Assembly: GCA_001898405.1 (NCBI GenBank)
Contig: MKTW01000002.1
Span: 494,175-558,174, forward strand
Length of the DNA stretch: 64,000 nucleotides
Reading direction: 5' to 3'
DNA from: Sphingobacteriales bacterium 44-61
GTDB taxonomy: Bacteria > Bacteroidota > Bacteroidia > Chitinophagales > Chitinophagaceae
Shown piece by piece: positions 32,492-41,850 of the stretch (the first letter of the stretch is position 1; every line of letters begins with the position of its first letter). The position numbers and the translations under genes were made by a program. Under the pieces are notes generated by a model that was not told the origin of the DNA, did no database searches, and saw only the letters and a list, made by a program, of their open reading frames with translations.

Positions 32492-33493
32492 ATGCCGAAT
32501 TTCATTGAATATATAAAGGTTAGAAATTTTAAATCAATAAGAGAATTTGAAATTACTGGTTGCAAGCGCATAAATCTTTTTATTGGTAAGCCCAACGTAG
32601 GTAAATCAAATATTATAGAGGCGCTTTCATTGTTTTCAGTTCCTTATTTGCGAGAAAACTCTACAAAAAAATTAACTCACTTAATCCGGCTTGAAAATGA
32701 AGCAGAGTTATTTTATAATGGCAGCATAGAGCAAGATGCCTTCATTTCGACTAACCTGGGCAGTTGTGGGTTGGGGTACAATCCAAAAGAAGGGCTGAAA
32801 ATTAATATAGATTTTTATGGCGATTCTTATCATGTAAAGGTGGACGATAAGCTAAATGTAAAGGGACTTACTAACCATCCTTATTTTGAGCCACCTGTAA
32901 AAAAATATTCTTACAAGCATGATGTTACTTACAGAAAGTCGCATGCGAAATATCTGATTCCGCCTTTTGGTTATAACCTTCTTTCTATAATTGAGCATTA
33001 TCCTGATCTTAAAAGCCAGGTAACAGGGCTTTTTAAGGAATATGATTTGGAAATTGCTTTTGACAAGGCTACTCAAACAATCAAGGTTATACAAGAAAAC
33101 ACTAAAGAGGGATTGTTTTTAATACCTTACAATTCTATTGCTGATACGCTTCAACGAATAATATTCTTTAAATCTGCGATAGTATCTAACAATGAAAGTG
33201 TGTTGTTATTTGAAGAACCCGAAGCACATTCTTTCCCTCCTTACATGGCACACATAACGCAGGAAATAATTAAAAAACAGGATAACCAATATTTTATTGC
33301 TACTCATAGTCCTTATATTTTAAATAACCTATTGGAAAATAAACGTGATGAGCTTAGTGTTTATATGGTTGATTATAAAGACAAGCAAACAGTTCTAAAT
33401 CATTTGAGTGATGATACACTGCATGAGATTTTGCAATACGGAGTAGATTTGTTTACCAATAGTGAAAGTTATGGATTTAGTAGTAATTCCTGA
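32492..33493 (+). CDS. AAA/ABC-type ATPase of the OLD-like defence class
   Basis: A 333-residue ATPase: MPNFIEYIKVRNFKSIREFEI, Walker A GKPNVGKSN, then a long lid region, Walker B LLFEEPEAHSFPP and the H-loop ATHSPYIL. This is the AAA_21/SMC-like arrangement found in many two-gene phage-defence modules (PARIS AriA, Septu PtuA, AbiL). It overlaps the next gene by 32 bases, indicating coupled expression with a candidate TOPRIM-like effector. Which named system it belongs to cannot be settled from sequence alone; the effector is shorter than usual for PARIS. Confidence 0.83.
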   Translation: MPNFIEYIKVRNFKSIREFEITGCKRINLFIGKPNVGKSNIIEALSLFSVPYLRENSTKKLTHLIRLENEAELFYNGSIEQDAFISTNLGSCGLGYNPKEGLKINIDFYGDSYHVKVDDKLNVKGLTNHPYFEPPVKKYSYKHDVTYRKSHAKYLIPPFGYNLLSIIEHYPDLKSQVTGLFKEYDLEIAFDKATQTIKVIQENTKEGLFLIPYNSIADTLQRIIFFKSAIVSNNESVLLFEEPEAHSFPPYMAHITQEIIKKQDNQYFIATHSPYILNNLLENKRDELSVYMVDYKDKQTVLNHLSDDTLHEILQYGVDLFTNSESYGFSSNS

Positions 33494-33998
33494 ATGTTTT
33501 GTTGATACGAACCTTACTGAAACGCTTGTCCCTCCAAAAAGAGGTTATAATCACCAGCATGGGTGTGGAACTGTTGCCAGGGTAATGATAAAAACATTCT
33601 CGGATTCTTTTGCAGTAGGAATAATTGATAAGGATAAGCAGGAAATAGATTACCTGAAACAATTTGAAATACTTGTCAAGGAAGGCAATTTATTTCTACA
33701 TAAGCATAAAACCCGCCATCATTATATTATTCAAATTAGCCCGGCAATGGAAAGGTTTATTCTTGATAATGCTGAAGCAGCCGGTATAAACCTTGAAGAT
33801 TTTGGCCTGCCATCAAATTTGAATGACCTGAAGGATATTGCAAAAACAACCCGTAGTAAAAATGACCACAAATTCAGGGAGTTATTTAAAGCAATTCGCA
33901 ATCAGGGCGCAAGAGAATTTGAACTTTTAGCTTCATGGATTTCTTACCTGAAGGAGCATACATATAAAGCAGAGGCAGAGGTATTGCGAAATTTCTAA
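33462..33998 (+). CDS. TOPRIM-like effector partner of the ATPase
   Basis: A 178-residue protein whose order of motifs, IPECFVDTNLTETLV near the start and FAVGIIDKDKQEID about 45 residues later, matches the TOPRIM pattern of a first-strand Glu and a later Asp-x-Asp. The remainder is helical with basic patches (KTTRSKNDHKFRELFKAIR). The start lies inside the end of the ATPase gene. ATPase plus TOPRIM/DUF4435 partners occur in PARIS-type abortive systems, but AriB is larger. The nuclease assignment is inference; Met1 or Met4 may be the start. Confidence 0.55.
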   Translation: MKVMDLVVIPECFVDTNLTETLVPPKRGYNHQHGCGTVARVMIKTFSDSFAVGIIDKDKQEIDYLKQFEILVKEGNLFLHKHKTRHHYIIQISPAMERFILDNAEAAGINLEDFGLPSNLNDLKDIAKTTRSKNDHKFRELFKAIRNQGAREFELLASWISYLKEHTYKAEAEVLRNF

Positions 33999-34013
33999 AT
34001 AATTTCATACCTG

Positions 34014-34817
34014 CTAAATAAAAAATTCTTTAATAATCGCAGATGCCTCCTCATAAATTTCTGCATATTTTCCCGGTGAATTGCTTTTTAGTTTGTCGCT
34101 AACTTTAAAATGTTCAGCTTCGTCTAAATCATACTTCGTAATCCCAAATCTTTGTGCAATATTCTCTACCGTGTCATTGCCCCAAACATCCACAGCGTTT
34201 CCATTATTGTCAAATGCAAAGCTATGGGCATATCCAAGTTTACTTAAAGCAAATAGTTTATTATATTCTTTGGCAATTATGGCCACAGGTTTATAGCCCT
34301 TCAAATCATATAAAGCAGTGGCAAATGGATTGCATCTCCCAAATGTAAAGTCGGCGGCAATATGTGCAGGCACAATGGGGTCTTGTCGCTTTTGAATTTT
34401 GACCAAAAAATCCGTATTTGTACTGATAATCTCCTGCGCTGCCCTTATTCTGCTTTCATCAGGTTTTACTCTTAATGGCAATGTGAATAATTTATCCTCA
34501 CTATAATATCTTGTTACACCGGTTCCATAATTTTCACCACGCTTTTTTGCTATTGGCATGATGATATTATTTGTGAACGTAGCAATGGTGTACTTACCTT
34601 TTAAGTCATAAATTTGATTTGAGTTAGTACCAACATATACTCGTAAGGATCTCATATTTTCAACGACTTCTTTGTTGTCGGTTGGCGACCACCAGTCAAC
34701 ATGCAACAACCAGCCTGTAATTCTTGCTAAAGCAACTGCAAAGTTTACTCCATCATTGGCTTCCCAGTCTCGAAGAATGTATTCAGGAAACTGCGTAATT
34801 TTCTTCTTTTTTGTCAT
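34014..34817 (-). CDS. Hypothetical protein with papain-like C-H-D pattern
   Basis: A 267-residue soluble protein. The C-terminal half contains GRCNPFATALYDLKG, then GYAHSFAFDNNGNAVDVWGND: Cys, His and Asp in the order and spacing of a common papain-fold domain in bacterial toxins and element proteins (C-x-x-x-A-L, H-x-F, D-x-x-G). The N-terminal half (RITGWLLHVDWWSP...) is unrecognised. It is convergent with the TOPRIM-like gene. It may be a cysteine peptidase-like or deamidase-like enzyme; activity is unproven. Confidence 0.55.
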   Translation of the reverse strand: MTKKKKITQFPEYILRDWEANDGVNFAVALARITGWLLHVDWWSPTDNKEVVENMRSLRVYVGTNSNQIYDLKGKYTIATFTNNIIMPIAKKRGENYGTGVTRYYSEDKLFTLPLRVKPDESRIRAAQEIISTNTDFLVKIQKRQDPIVPAHIAADFTFGRCNPFATALYDLKGYKPVAIIAKEYNKLFALSKLGYAHSFAFDNNGNAVDVWGNDTVENIAQRFGITKYDLDEAEHFKVSDKLKSNSPGKYAEIYEEASAIIKEFFI

Positions 34818-34889
34818 TCGATTAATTTTACTGATTTCTCTGGGTTCACATTGCAGAAAACCTACTTTTAGGGCAGGAATATGGTCGAG

Positions 34890-35237
34890 TTATTTTAAAA
34901 TGTTAACATGGCTGTCCTTCGGTTCAGTGCCGTGGTCAATGATTTTAACAGAAGTGTCTTTGGTGAATAAGTCATAATGGAAGCAGATACAGCGGAGCCC
35001 TTCTCTAAAGGCAATTACAGTTGCAGGATAATCTTCAAAACCGGCTTGAATTTCCCTCTCTAAAATGTCACCTTTTTTTGCTGATTTATGCTCGCTGAGA
35101 TATTTGTTACCGAAAGACCAAGCAGATAAATAGTCCTTAATTTTTTTTGATAATGAAAGGCACGTTTGATGGTCAATGGATTTTACAAGAATTGAAAAAC
35201 GATATGTAACTAATCCATTGTAATAAATATTCTTCAT
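34890..35237 (-). CDS. Hypothetical protein, 115 residues
   Basis: The start MKNIYYNGLVTYRF is preferred; the longer reading adds a basic, poorly coding stretch. The protein is soluble with mixed strands and helices (RFSILVKSIDHQTCLSLSKKIKDYLSAW, YPATVIAFREGLRCICFHYD). No family recognised. It is 72 bases from the papain-like gene and on the same strand, in the defence-like island. Confidence 0.5.
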   Translation of the reverse strand: MKNIYYNGLVTYRFSILVKSIDHQTCLSLSKKIKDYLSAWSFGNKYLSEHKSAKKGDILEREIQAGFEDYPATVIAFREGLRCICFHYDLFTKDTSVKIIDHGTEPKDSHVNILK

Positions 35238-35431
35238 GCTTATTTTTATTGGTTGAACAATTCCAAAATTTATATTGGCAATTTTGAAGATAATTAATTT
35301 GATTGAGGACAAACCTTTCTTTTTCTGATGGATTTTCCTCAACGCCTAAAATAATATATTGCCTCCACTCTAAATATCAGAATATTGAACTAAATTATTT
35401 AGCATTTTATTTTCCTCCTTATTTTTGCCCC

Positions 35432-35713
35432 ATGCGGCGTCCACGAAACCCTCTTAGCATCCCATTGCGGGATATGGTATATAATCCTAAATCTTCTTTA
35501 TACGAAATAGAAGAACATGGTATTGTATATGGCCTGCCGCTGGAACTTACCCGGCTGCTTAATGATTTTTCGAGGGGTGACACGTTTGTAGGTGGTGATC
35601 CTCTAATTGCATCCTGGTACAAAAGCCTGGATAAAGGCAATAAAAAGCTTGTAACACGAACAGGCAATATCCCCGAATATAAAAGCGACTTTTATCCTGA
35701 CCCCGAATATTGA
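35432..35713 (+). CDS. Hypothetical protein, 93 residues (partial second copy nearby)
   Basis: Start at MRRPRNPLSIPLRDMV, preceded by TTTTCCTCCTT, a plausible binding region. The protein is soluble (YEIEEHGIVYGLPLELTRLLNDF, IASWYKSLDKGNKKL). The C-terminal 29 codons recur as a diverged, frameshifted fragment at 38461-38545. The pair encloses a 2.75-kb segment with a UDG-like gene and a GmrSD-like gene. No family recognised. Confidence 0.6.
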   Translation: MRRPRNPLSIPLRDMVYNPKSSLYEIEEHGIVYGLPLELTRLLNDFSRGDTFVGGDPLIASWYKSLDKGNKKLVTRTGNIPEYKSDFYPDPEY

Positions 35714-35852
35714 GCATAGAAAGGTAAAGCCCAGCTTTATGCAGTTAGATCATCTGTCAGATCGGGAATACCAAACTTCGTAAATTAGCCTGACATAAAA
35801 AAGGTAATACTGTTTCATCCTCATAAATAGAGGTCGTAAAATAACCACTGCT

Positions 35853-36551
35853 ATGAATGAAAATCTAATTCAACTCTATACTTCAAAGTGGGACAACTAT
35901 TTTACAATGGTTAACCCCATATTGAAAGATGATAATATTGAAGTAAAGCCAGCAAATCCACTTTTACTTTACATAGCAGATGAAGAAGCATATAAGCAAG
36001 CAGACATCAGGCTAATGATTTTTGGGCAAGAAACAAACAGTTGGTATGAGGAAAGAGATGTTACAATTGCCGGTGTTCAAAACTTGTATGACGGCTTTTT
36101 TAATGATGGTGAATGCTGGAACTATGGCGGTCAATTCTGGAACGGAGTTGGACGATTTCTAACAAGCCTTCATCAAAAATATCCGACCAAAAAAATTCAA
36201 CTTCTATGGAATAACATAGTTAAAGTTGGCAAGCAAGGCGACAAAGGATTTCCACCTGATTATATATACGAGATAGAGCGGAAGCACTTCAATGTAATTC
36301 CTGACGAGTTAACAATATTAAAGCCTGACATTGTTCTGTTTTTCACAGGCCCGAACTATGACAGTGTACTTGCAGACAATTTTGGAACCCTCGAATACAA
36401 TTCGGTAGAGCCGTTTAGCCAACGAGAACTTTCAAGATTGAAACTGCTTGACATCCCATTTGTATTCAGGACTTATCATCCAAACTATTTATGGCGTAAT
36501 GACATTGACTGGTACTTTGACACAATACTTAATAATATAACCATTGCATAG
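35853..36551 (+). CDS. Uracil-DNA-glycosylase-fold protein (putative)
   Basis: A 232-residue soluble protein. IRLMIFGQETNSWYEE near residue 50 resembles the first conserved motif of UDG-superfamily proteins (GQDP/GINP type), and VFRTYHPNYLWRND near the end resembles the HPS-like motif III. Between them, WNNIVKVGKQG and DIVLFFTGPNYDSVL fit core strands. The catalytic Asp/Asn of motif I is replaced by Glu-Thr. It could be a diverged family member with another job. It precedes the GmrSD-like gene on the same strand inside the repeat-bounded segment. Confidence 0.55.
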   Translation: MNENLIQLYTSKWDNYFTMVNPILKDDNIEVKPANPLLLYIADEEAYKQADIRLMIFGQETNSWYEERDVTIAGVQNLYDGFFNDGECWNYGGQFWNGVGRFLTSLHQKYPTKKIQLLWNNIVKVGKQGDKGFPPDYIYEIERKHFNVIPDELTILKPDIVLFFTGPNYDSVLADNFGTLEYNSVEPFSQRELSRLKLLDIPFVFRTYHPNYLWRNDIDWYFDTILNNITIA

Positions 36552-36651
36552 GTTGACAGAAAAACCAACCGTCAACAAGCCTTCAACGTCAACTCTATGA
36601 CTATTGTGCTAACATCAAACTAACGAACTAAAACAACTTTAAAACGACAAA

Positions 36652-38364
36652 ATGGAAGCAGGTAAACGAACCATCAATGACATTTTTAACGGTAACAAAA
36701 TTTTAGAAATCCCATTTTTTCAGAGAGCTTACGTTTGGGATACTCCGCAATGGGAACGATTTCTCACAGACATGGAGCATGTTTCTCATACGAACAAACC
36801 TTACTTTTTAGGATCGGTTATTCTCAAACAACAATTGACCAATTCGCAGCAAAGCGTTGGCGACAAGCGTACAGTTATTGACGGTCAACAACGTTTGACA
36901 ACTCTGAATATTTTCTTCAAAGTGTTAAGCATGAAAACAAGCAATGCTTATCTCGCAACCCTGTTCCGACTTCCAATGAAGAATAATGAAATAGCTTTAT
37001 TACATAACCACAACGATGTTGCTGCATTCAATAAAATTTTGGACTTAAAAAAAGAGGACAAACTGACGGCAGAAGATAATGTTACAAGAGCCTACACTTA
37101 TTTCTCTGAAAATATTGACGAAACAAAATTGAATTTTCAGAACATTCTAACTAATATCATGTTCGTTGGCATTGACCTTGGGACAGACGAAGACGAACAG
37201 CAAATTTTTGACACGATAAATTCTTTAGGCGTAAAACTCACAACAGCCGAGCTTCTTAAAAATTATTTCTTCGGCAGGGATGACATCCAACTTTACAGGG
37301 ACTATTGGCAAAACGTGTTTGAGAAGGATAACGACACAAAAGATTTTTGGGATACAGAAATTGCAACAGGGCGATTAAGAAGATACTTCATTGACTTATT
37401 CTTTTACTCTTTCCTTCAAATCAAAATTCAAGACAGCACATACAATGTAAGCGCAGACGACAAAGACGAATTTACCAAGGTTGAAGGGCTGTTTGATTCT
37501 TACAAAAAGTTCATCAAGAATTATAAAATAAACAAACTGGAACTGATTGCCGAGATAAAAGAATATGCAAAAATTTTTCAAGAAAATTTTGACATTGAAA
37601 TTATTGACAGTGAATTATCTGACAACAGTAGCATTGAACGATTGAACGCAGTAATTTTCGGATTGGAAAACACAACACTCATTCCTTATGTTTTGTTTGC
37701 GCTTAAAAATGTGACTGACCAACAAGAGCAAAACAAAATCTTTGACTACCTGGAAGCATACATCATGCGTAGAATGGTTTGCCATGCAAATACAAAGAAT
37801 TATAACCAACTATTTGGCGAACGATTTATCTCAAACAACATTCTCACAAAAGACGATTTGAAAAGTTTTATTGACAAACGTTCAGATAAAGTTAACTATA
37901 TGCCTTCAGACAGTGAACTCAAAGAAGGATTTCATCAATCAAAACTCACAAATAAACAAGCCTCAGGTATTTTGTATTTCATTGAATCTAAAATCCGAAA
38001 CAGGGCTAAACACTCTACTTCCCTGTTGGGGCTTAACCGTTACAGTTTGGAACACCTAATGCCTAAAAAGTGGGAAAACCAGTGGGGCAAACTATCAAAC
38101 GAGCAAGACAAATTAAATCGTAACAGAAAACTTTTGACACTCGGCAACTTGACAATAATTACTGCCTCTCTTAATTCATCAATCCGGGATGGAAATTGGA
38201 ATGTGAAAAAAAGCGGCAAGACAAATAAACCAGGGCTAAACCAGTATGCAGCAGGATTAGACACTTTCAGCCAATATTTAGCTCTTGCAGTTTGGGACGA
38301 AAGCGAAATTTCCAAACGAGCTGACTTTCTTTACGACAAGGCACTAATAACATGGAAAGAGTAA
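36652..38364 (+). CDS. GmrSD-type DUF262/DUF1524 restriction protein
   Basis: A 570-residue protein. The N-terminal DUF262 domain has RTINDIFNGNKILEIPFFQRAYVW, LGSVILK and IDGQQRLTTLNIF with the DGQQR nucleotide-contact motif. The C-terminal DUF1524 domain has RYSLEHLMPKKWENQWG (HxxP, HNH-related) and NLTIITASLNSSIRDG. Single-chain GmrSD-like proteins are type IV restriction enzymes against phage DNA with modified bases. Size and domain order are standard. Upstream bases 36552-36651 carry no gene. It sits in a 2.75-kb segment with diverged repeats at both ends. Confidence 0.9.
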   Translation: MEAGKRTINDIFNGNKILEIPFFQRAYVWDTPQWERFLTDMEHVSHTNKPYFLGSVILKQQLTNSQQSVGDKRTVIDGQQRLTTLNIFFKVLSMKTSNAYLATLFRLPMKNNEIALLHNHNDVAAFNKILDLKKEDKLTAEDNVTRAYTYFSENIDETKLNFQNILTNIMFVGIDLGTDEDEQQIFDTINSLGVKLTTAELLKNYFFGRDDIQLYRDYWQNVFEKDNDTKDFWDTEIATGRLRRYFIDLFFYSFLQIKIQDSTYNVSADDKDEFTKVEGLFDSYKKFIKNYKINKLELIAEIKEYAKIFQENFDIEIIDSELSDNSSIERLNAVIFGLENTTLIPYVLFALKNVTDQQEQNKIFDYLEAYIMRRMVCHANTKNYNQLFGERFISNNILTKDDLKSFIDKRSDKVNYMPSDSELKEGFHQSKLTNKQASGILYFIESKIRNRAKHSTSLLGLNRYSLEHLMPKKWENQWGKLSNEQDKLNRNRKLLTLGNLTIITASLNSSIRDGNWNVKKSGKTNKPGLNQYAAGLDTFSQYLALAVWDESEISKRADFLYDKALITWKE

Positions 38365-38460
38365 ATCATTGACGTATATGGAGAGGGTTTCAAAGACCCT
38401 CAAAATGCTTGGGTGCTATTTACGTTTCTATCATGATTAATTGCTTTCTGTTGCAAAACT

Positions 38461-38545
38461 TGGATAAAGGCAATAAAAGGCTGTAACACGAAAATGGAAT
38501 ATCCCCGAATTTACAAGCGACTTTTATCCCGATCCCGAATATTGA
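38461..38545 (+). pseudogene. Fragment of a second copy of the 93-residue gene
   Basis: These 85 bases match the 3' end of the gene at 35432-35713 (its bases 35628-35713) at most positions, including the same stop, but with about ten changes and a one-base deletion that breaks the frame. Only the tail is present. It is the downstream member of the direct repeat pair around the UDG-like and GmrSD-like genes. Confidence 0.8.
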
Positions 38546-38573
38546 GGCTATATATTTTTAACATTGCGACCTC

Positions 38574-39230
38574 ATGTATAATATAACCCTGGTTGGCACA
38601 CATCATTCTGAGCTTGGAAAATGCAACTCTGATGAATTATATAAAATCATTGAATCAATAAGACCGGATATAATATTTGAGGAATTACCGCAAGACTTGT
38701 TTGACAGGTTTTACAAGGAAAACAATATTCCATTCGATACCCCGGAAGTAAAAGCTGTTAGGAGGTATATGAAAGATCATACAACAAGCAATATTCCGGT
38801 TGATATTAATGTAAATGGCAATTTACCGACCAGCGAAATCAACTACCTGTTTAATACATTTGGTAAGTATCATGCTTATTCAAAATTGGAAGAAGAGCAA
38901 AAGAAATTGGCTTTTGAAGAAGGTTATGCGTTCCTTAATAGCAAAAGAAACGACGAATTAATCGAAGAAAAAAAAGCCGCAGAAATGAACCTAATAGAAT
39001 GGCAAGTAAATAAAAACCGATTATCCCGAATATATGAGTTGTTTTATGAAGAACAACATAAACGAGAGTATGAAATAATCAAAAATATTTACAATTACAG
39101 CGAGAAAACAGCATACAATCAAGCAGTGCTATTGATTGGTTCAGGGCATAGGAAAACAATATGGGAAAAAATCAAAAAGCATGAATCTGAAAGCCATGTG
39201 AAACTAAATTGGGCCTTATATGGCAGTTAA
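38574..39230 (+). CDS. TraB/GumN-like protein
   Basis: A 218-residue protein whose N-terminus YNITLVGTHHSELGKCNSDELYKIIESIRPDIIFEELP matches the GTxH...ExxP pattern of the TraB/GumN/TIKI superfamily, and whose C-terminus has LLIGSGHRKTI, the second conserved GxxH. Members include metal-dependent peptidase-like proteins. No signal peptide or membrane segment is visible, unlike many GumN proteins, so it probably acts in the cytoplasm. It lies at the end of the defence-like island. Confidence 0.7.
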   Translation: MYNITLVGTHHSELGKCNSDELYKIIESIRPDIIFEELPQDLFDRFYKENNIPFDTPEVKAVRRYMKDHTTSNIPVDINVNGNLPTSEINYLFNTFGKYHAYSKLEEEQKKLAFEEGYAFLNSKRNDELIEEKKAAEMNLIEWQVNKNRLSRIYELFYEEQHKREYEIIKNIYNYSEKTAYNQAVLLIGSGHRKTIWEKIKKHESESHVKLNWALYGS

Positions 39231-39491
39231 AATAAAAGCTACTGTTATTATAGATAATTTCTCCATAGAGGGAATTGATATTTATACCGTATAATATTTA
39301 TAAAATTTATTTATATATTTGCCTTGCATTTGTATAAAACACTCCTCACTATACCTAACAAGTACAAATGCAACGAATACAGACGCTTTGTAGCACCCAC
39401 TACATAAGCTGCCTCATGGGAGAATAATCCGACACAGCGCCCACACAAACTGAAGGTAGGAACAAGACTTTAAACATAGACCGACACTGTT

Positions 39492-41120
39492 ATGAAACCT
39501 TATCCGCCCAGGCTGTTTTACAGCTTTATGGTAGTCTTTGCAATGGCTATCTTTTTCTCATGCACCAAAACAGATGATGTATTGCGTCATTCCGCTGCTG
39601 AAGCGGAACAAAGATTTTTTGATTCACACCGGAGTAACGACCCTACCGAAAAGTCATTAGTTGAATACATACGCCGTCAAAATGAAAAATACGGCTTTGT
39701 ACCAAAGACAATATCCCAAATAGGCTATCCCCGATGGAATAAGGCCATCACTATACAACAAAAAAACAGCTCTCCCACATCAAGAGGCGAAAACAGTGAT
39801 ACCGCCGTTTATTACATACCTTTTGTAAGGGATAGCCAAAACTATGTGAATGCAAGCATGGTTATAAAGGTAGCGACATCCGATACCAGCTTTTCTTATT
39901 TATGCGATTGGCAATATTCGCAACTTCAAAACAACGATACATCCGTTAGTGATGCTGCAGAGCATTATGCTGTATTCTTTATGAGGCTTGACAAAGCAGT
40001 TTTTGGACACAACAAATTCAATATTCTTAACAGCAATCTTTTCAGCACAGCTCATGGGCCTGCTGAATATGTAAAGCTGGATTCAATCGTGTCACCGAAT
40101 GTAAATAGCTTGATCGAGCAGGTACAGCTTTGCCAAAATGTACTAATCTATTTTAATGATTGTACTACCCCGGATGATCCTGCCTGCATCCCGAATTGTG
40201 ATAGATGCTGGCTTTGTACCAGCTCATTTAATTACGAGTACTGTTGGATGGAATATGTTGAAACAGGTGGCGGCGGCAGCGGCGGTACTGGCGGTGGCGG
40301 CGGCCCTGGCTCTGGAGGAACCGGCGGCGGATCTGGCGGGGGTGGCACACCACCAGAACCTTGCGATGGCCCGCAGGGGCTGCTGGCAGGGCGTGGCGAC
40401 TTACCATGTGATGATGAGCCTGGCTGGGAACCATTACCTATTGGAGATAACCCTCCGGCTACACCCTGCGAAAGTTTAAAATCGCTGTTTAACCAACCGG
40501 CGCTCAATACTACGTCTATCATCACCGACAGCCTTAAAACTTTTATTCAAACCCATCCTTCCGGGGAGGCAGGAGCTGCTTTTAGAATAGCTCCTGATGG
40601 TTCAGCAAGTTTTAATATGCTTCCTCCAACTACCACCTTAGAATTATCGATCCCGGCAGGCGGCAATGTATATAGTGCTATTCATAGCCATTCAAATAAC
40701 GGCTATCCCATGTTTTCCTGGTCAGATGTTTTCAGCCTGTATCTAATGTGGGCACGCAGGCCAGCCCATGTTAATTTTCGCCCAAGCTTCTTGCTCACCT
40801 GTAAAGATGATAATGGGGTTTACCAAACCTATGCAATTATCATTGAAGATATAGGTACAACATTAGGCGATTATTTTACTAATCCTGAAAATGTAGGATG
40901 TACGCAAGATGAAATTGTTACAAAGAATAACGACAAACTTTTTAAGGAATATTCATATGAGGAGAATAATAATTCAAATTATGAATTGGCGTTTCTAAGA
41001 AGCATTTTTGGACTAAATGTATCCTTATATAAAGCAAATACTAATCTTACTAACTGGAGCAAATTGAGTATAAGCAACAACTCCTCCAATGCAACAGTTA
41101 ATTCTACTAATTGTAATTAA
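39492..41120 (+). CDS. Exported lipoprotein with Gly-rich linker and JAMM-like domain
   Basis: A 542-residue lipoprotein: signal with AIFFSCTKTDD lipobox, an unrecognised N-terminal domain, Cys-rich ending (CTTPDDPACIPNCDRCWLCTSS), a 35-residue Gly/Ser linker with six or more GGGG/GGTGGG blocks, a short Pro/Cys region, then a C-terminal domain with VYSAIHSHSNNGYPMFSWSDVF, the His-x-His...Ser-x-x-Asp pattern of JAMM metalloproteases. The catalytic Glu is probably upstream. The architecture resembles surface-displayed or secreted effectors. A downstream small lipoprotein starts 10 bases after its stop. Confidence 0.7.
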   Translation: MKPYPPRLFYSFMVVFAMAIFFSCTKTDDVLRHSAAEAEQRFFDSHRSNDPTEKSLVEYIRRQNEKYGFVPKTISQIGYPRWNKAITIQQKNSSPTSRGENSDTAVYYIPFVRDSQNYVNASMVIKVATSDTSFSYLCDWQYSQLQNNDTSVSDAAEHYAVFFMRLDKAVFGHNKFNILNSNLFSTAHGPAEYVKLDSIVSPNVNSLIEQVQLCQNVLIYFNDCTTPDDPACIPNCDRCWLCTSSFNYEYCWMEYVETGGGGSGGTGGGGGPGSGGTGGGSGGGGTPPEPCDGPQGLLAGRGDLPCDDEPGWEPLPIGDNPPATPCESLKSLFNQPALNTTSIITDSLKTFIQTHPSGEAGAAFRIAPDGSASFNMLPPTTTLELSIPAGGNVYSAIHSHSNNGYPMFSWSDVFSLYLMWARRPAHVNFRPSFLLTCKDDNGVYQTYAIIIEDIGTTLGDYFTNPENVGCTQDEIVTKNNDKLFKEYSYEENNNSNYELAFLRSIFGLNVSLYKANTNLTNWSKLSISNNSSNATVNSTNCN

Positions 41121-41130
41121 AAAAAACTAT

Positions 41131-41733
41131 ATGAAAATATTAGCAAGTTTAATACTGGTTTTGAGTTTTTATAATTGTAAAGCACAGTATCCGGTAATTG
41201 ATATTACTGAATCAGAATTAGGTCAGCCTGATGGATATTACGTCAAAGACGTTCATAATTATCTAAATCAGTTTGAAGGAACTTATTTGTATTCTAATGG
41301 TACGACCAGCTTTAAAATCATGCTGGTAAAAAAAGTTCAGCAATTTAATGGCCGTTATTATGAAGACTTAATTATTGGGGAGTATCAATATATTGAAAAT
41401 GGTGTAGAAAAAGTAAATACCCTTTCACAGATAAATACTGTCTATAATGATCAAAGAAGTCATAATATAGATGGCAATTTCCCAATACAGAATAATAACA
41501 GAAGGTGGCTTTGCCCGGAATGCGCCACAGGAGAAAAAAGGTTATACGGTAGTATCAAGGATGCCTCTACAAATCGGTATGCAGAAATTTTTATGCGCCG
41601 TACAGTAGAAAATGGCCAACAGGTAATGAAGGTAAAAATTGGAAATGTATTGAGGGCTCCACTGATTAAGGGAGAACCCGTGCCTCCAGATTTTTCATTG
41701 CCATTGGGCATTTTTACATTTGTGAAACAGTAA
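41131..41733 (+). CDS. DUF6705-like exported protein
   Basis: The start MKILASLILVLSFYNCKAQ, preceded by AAAAAAACTAT, gives a 200-residue exported protein with a lipoprotein-like signal (SFYNCKAQ). The mature part has YPVIDITESEL, GYYVKDVHNYLNQFEGTYLYSNG and FKIMLVKKVQQFNGRYYEDLIIGEYQYIENG, the style of the small DUF6705 family of Bacteroidota. It ends with IFTFVKQ. It immediately follows the JAMM-like lipoprotein gene and may be its partner or immunity protein; this is inferred from position only. Confidence 0.6.
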   Translation: MKILASLILVLSFYNCKAQYPVIDITESELGQPDGYYVKDVHNYLNQFEGTYLYSNGTTSFKIMLVKKVQQFNGRYYEDLIIGEYQYIENGVEKVNTLSQINTVYNDQRSHNIDGNFPIQNNNRRWLCPECATGEKRLYGSIKDASTNRYAEIFMRRTVENGQQVMKVKIGNVLRAPLIKGEPVPPDFSLPLGIFTFVKQ

Positions 41734-41850
41734 ATGGGAATTGTTTTCTTTTTCCCCGATGAAGTTGGTTTGCCACCGCTTATAATTTTTATGTGAATGC
41801 AACAATTGCATACATAAAAGTGAGGGCATAAAACACATAAAAGACAGTTT

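Noticed and set aside
40156-40525. Long frames in the Gly-rich linker region on both strands
   Set aside because: They are shadows of the GGN-rich linker of the JAMM-like lipoprotein gene.
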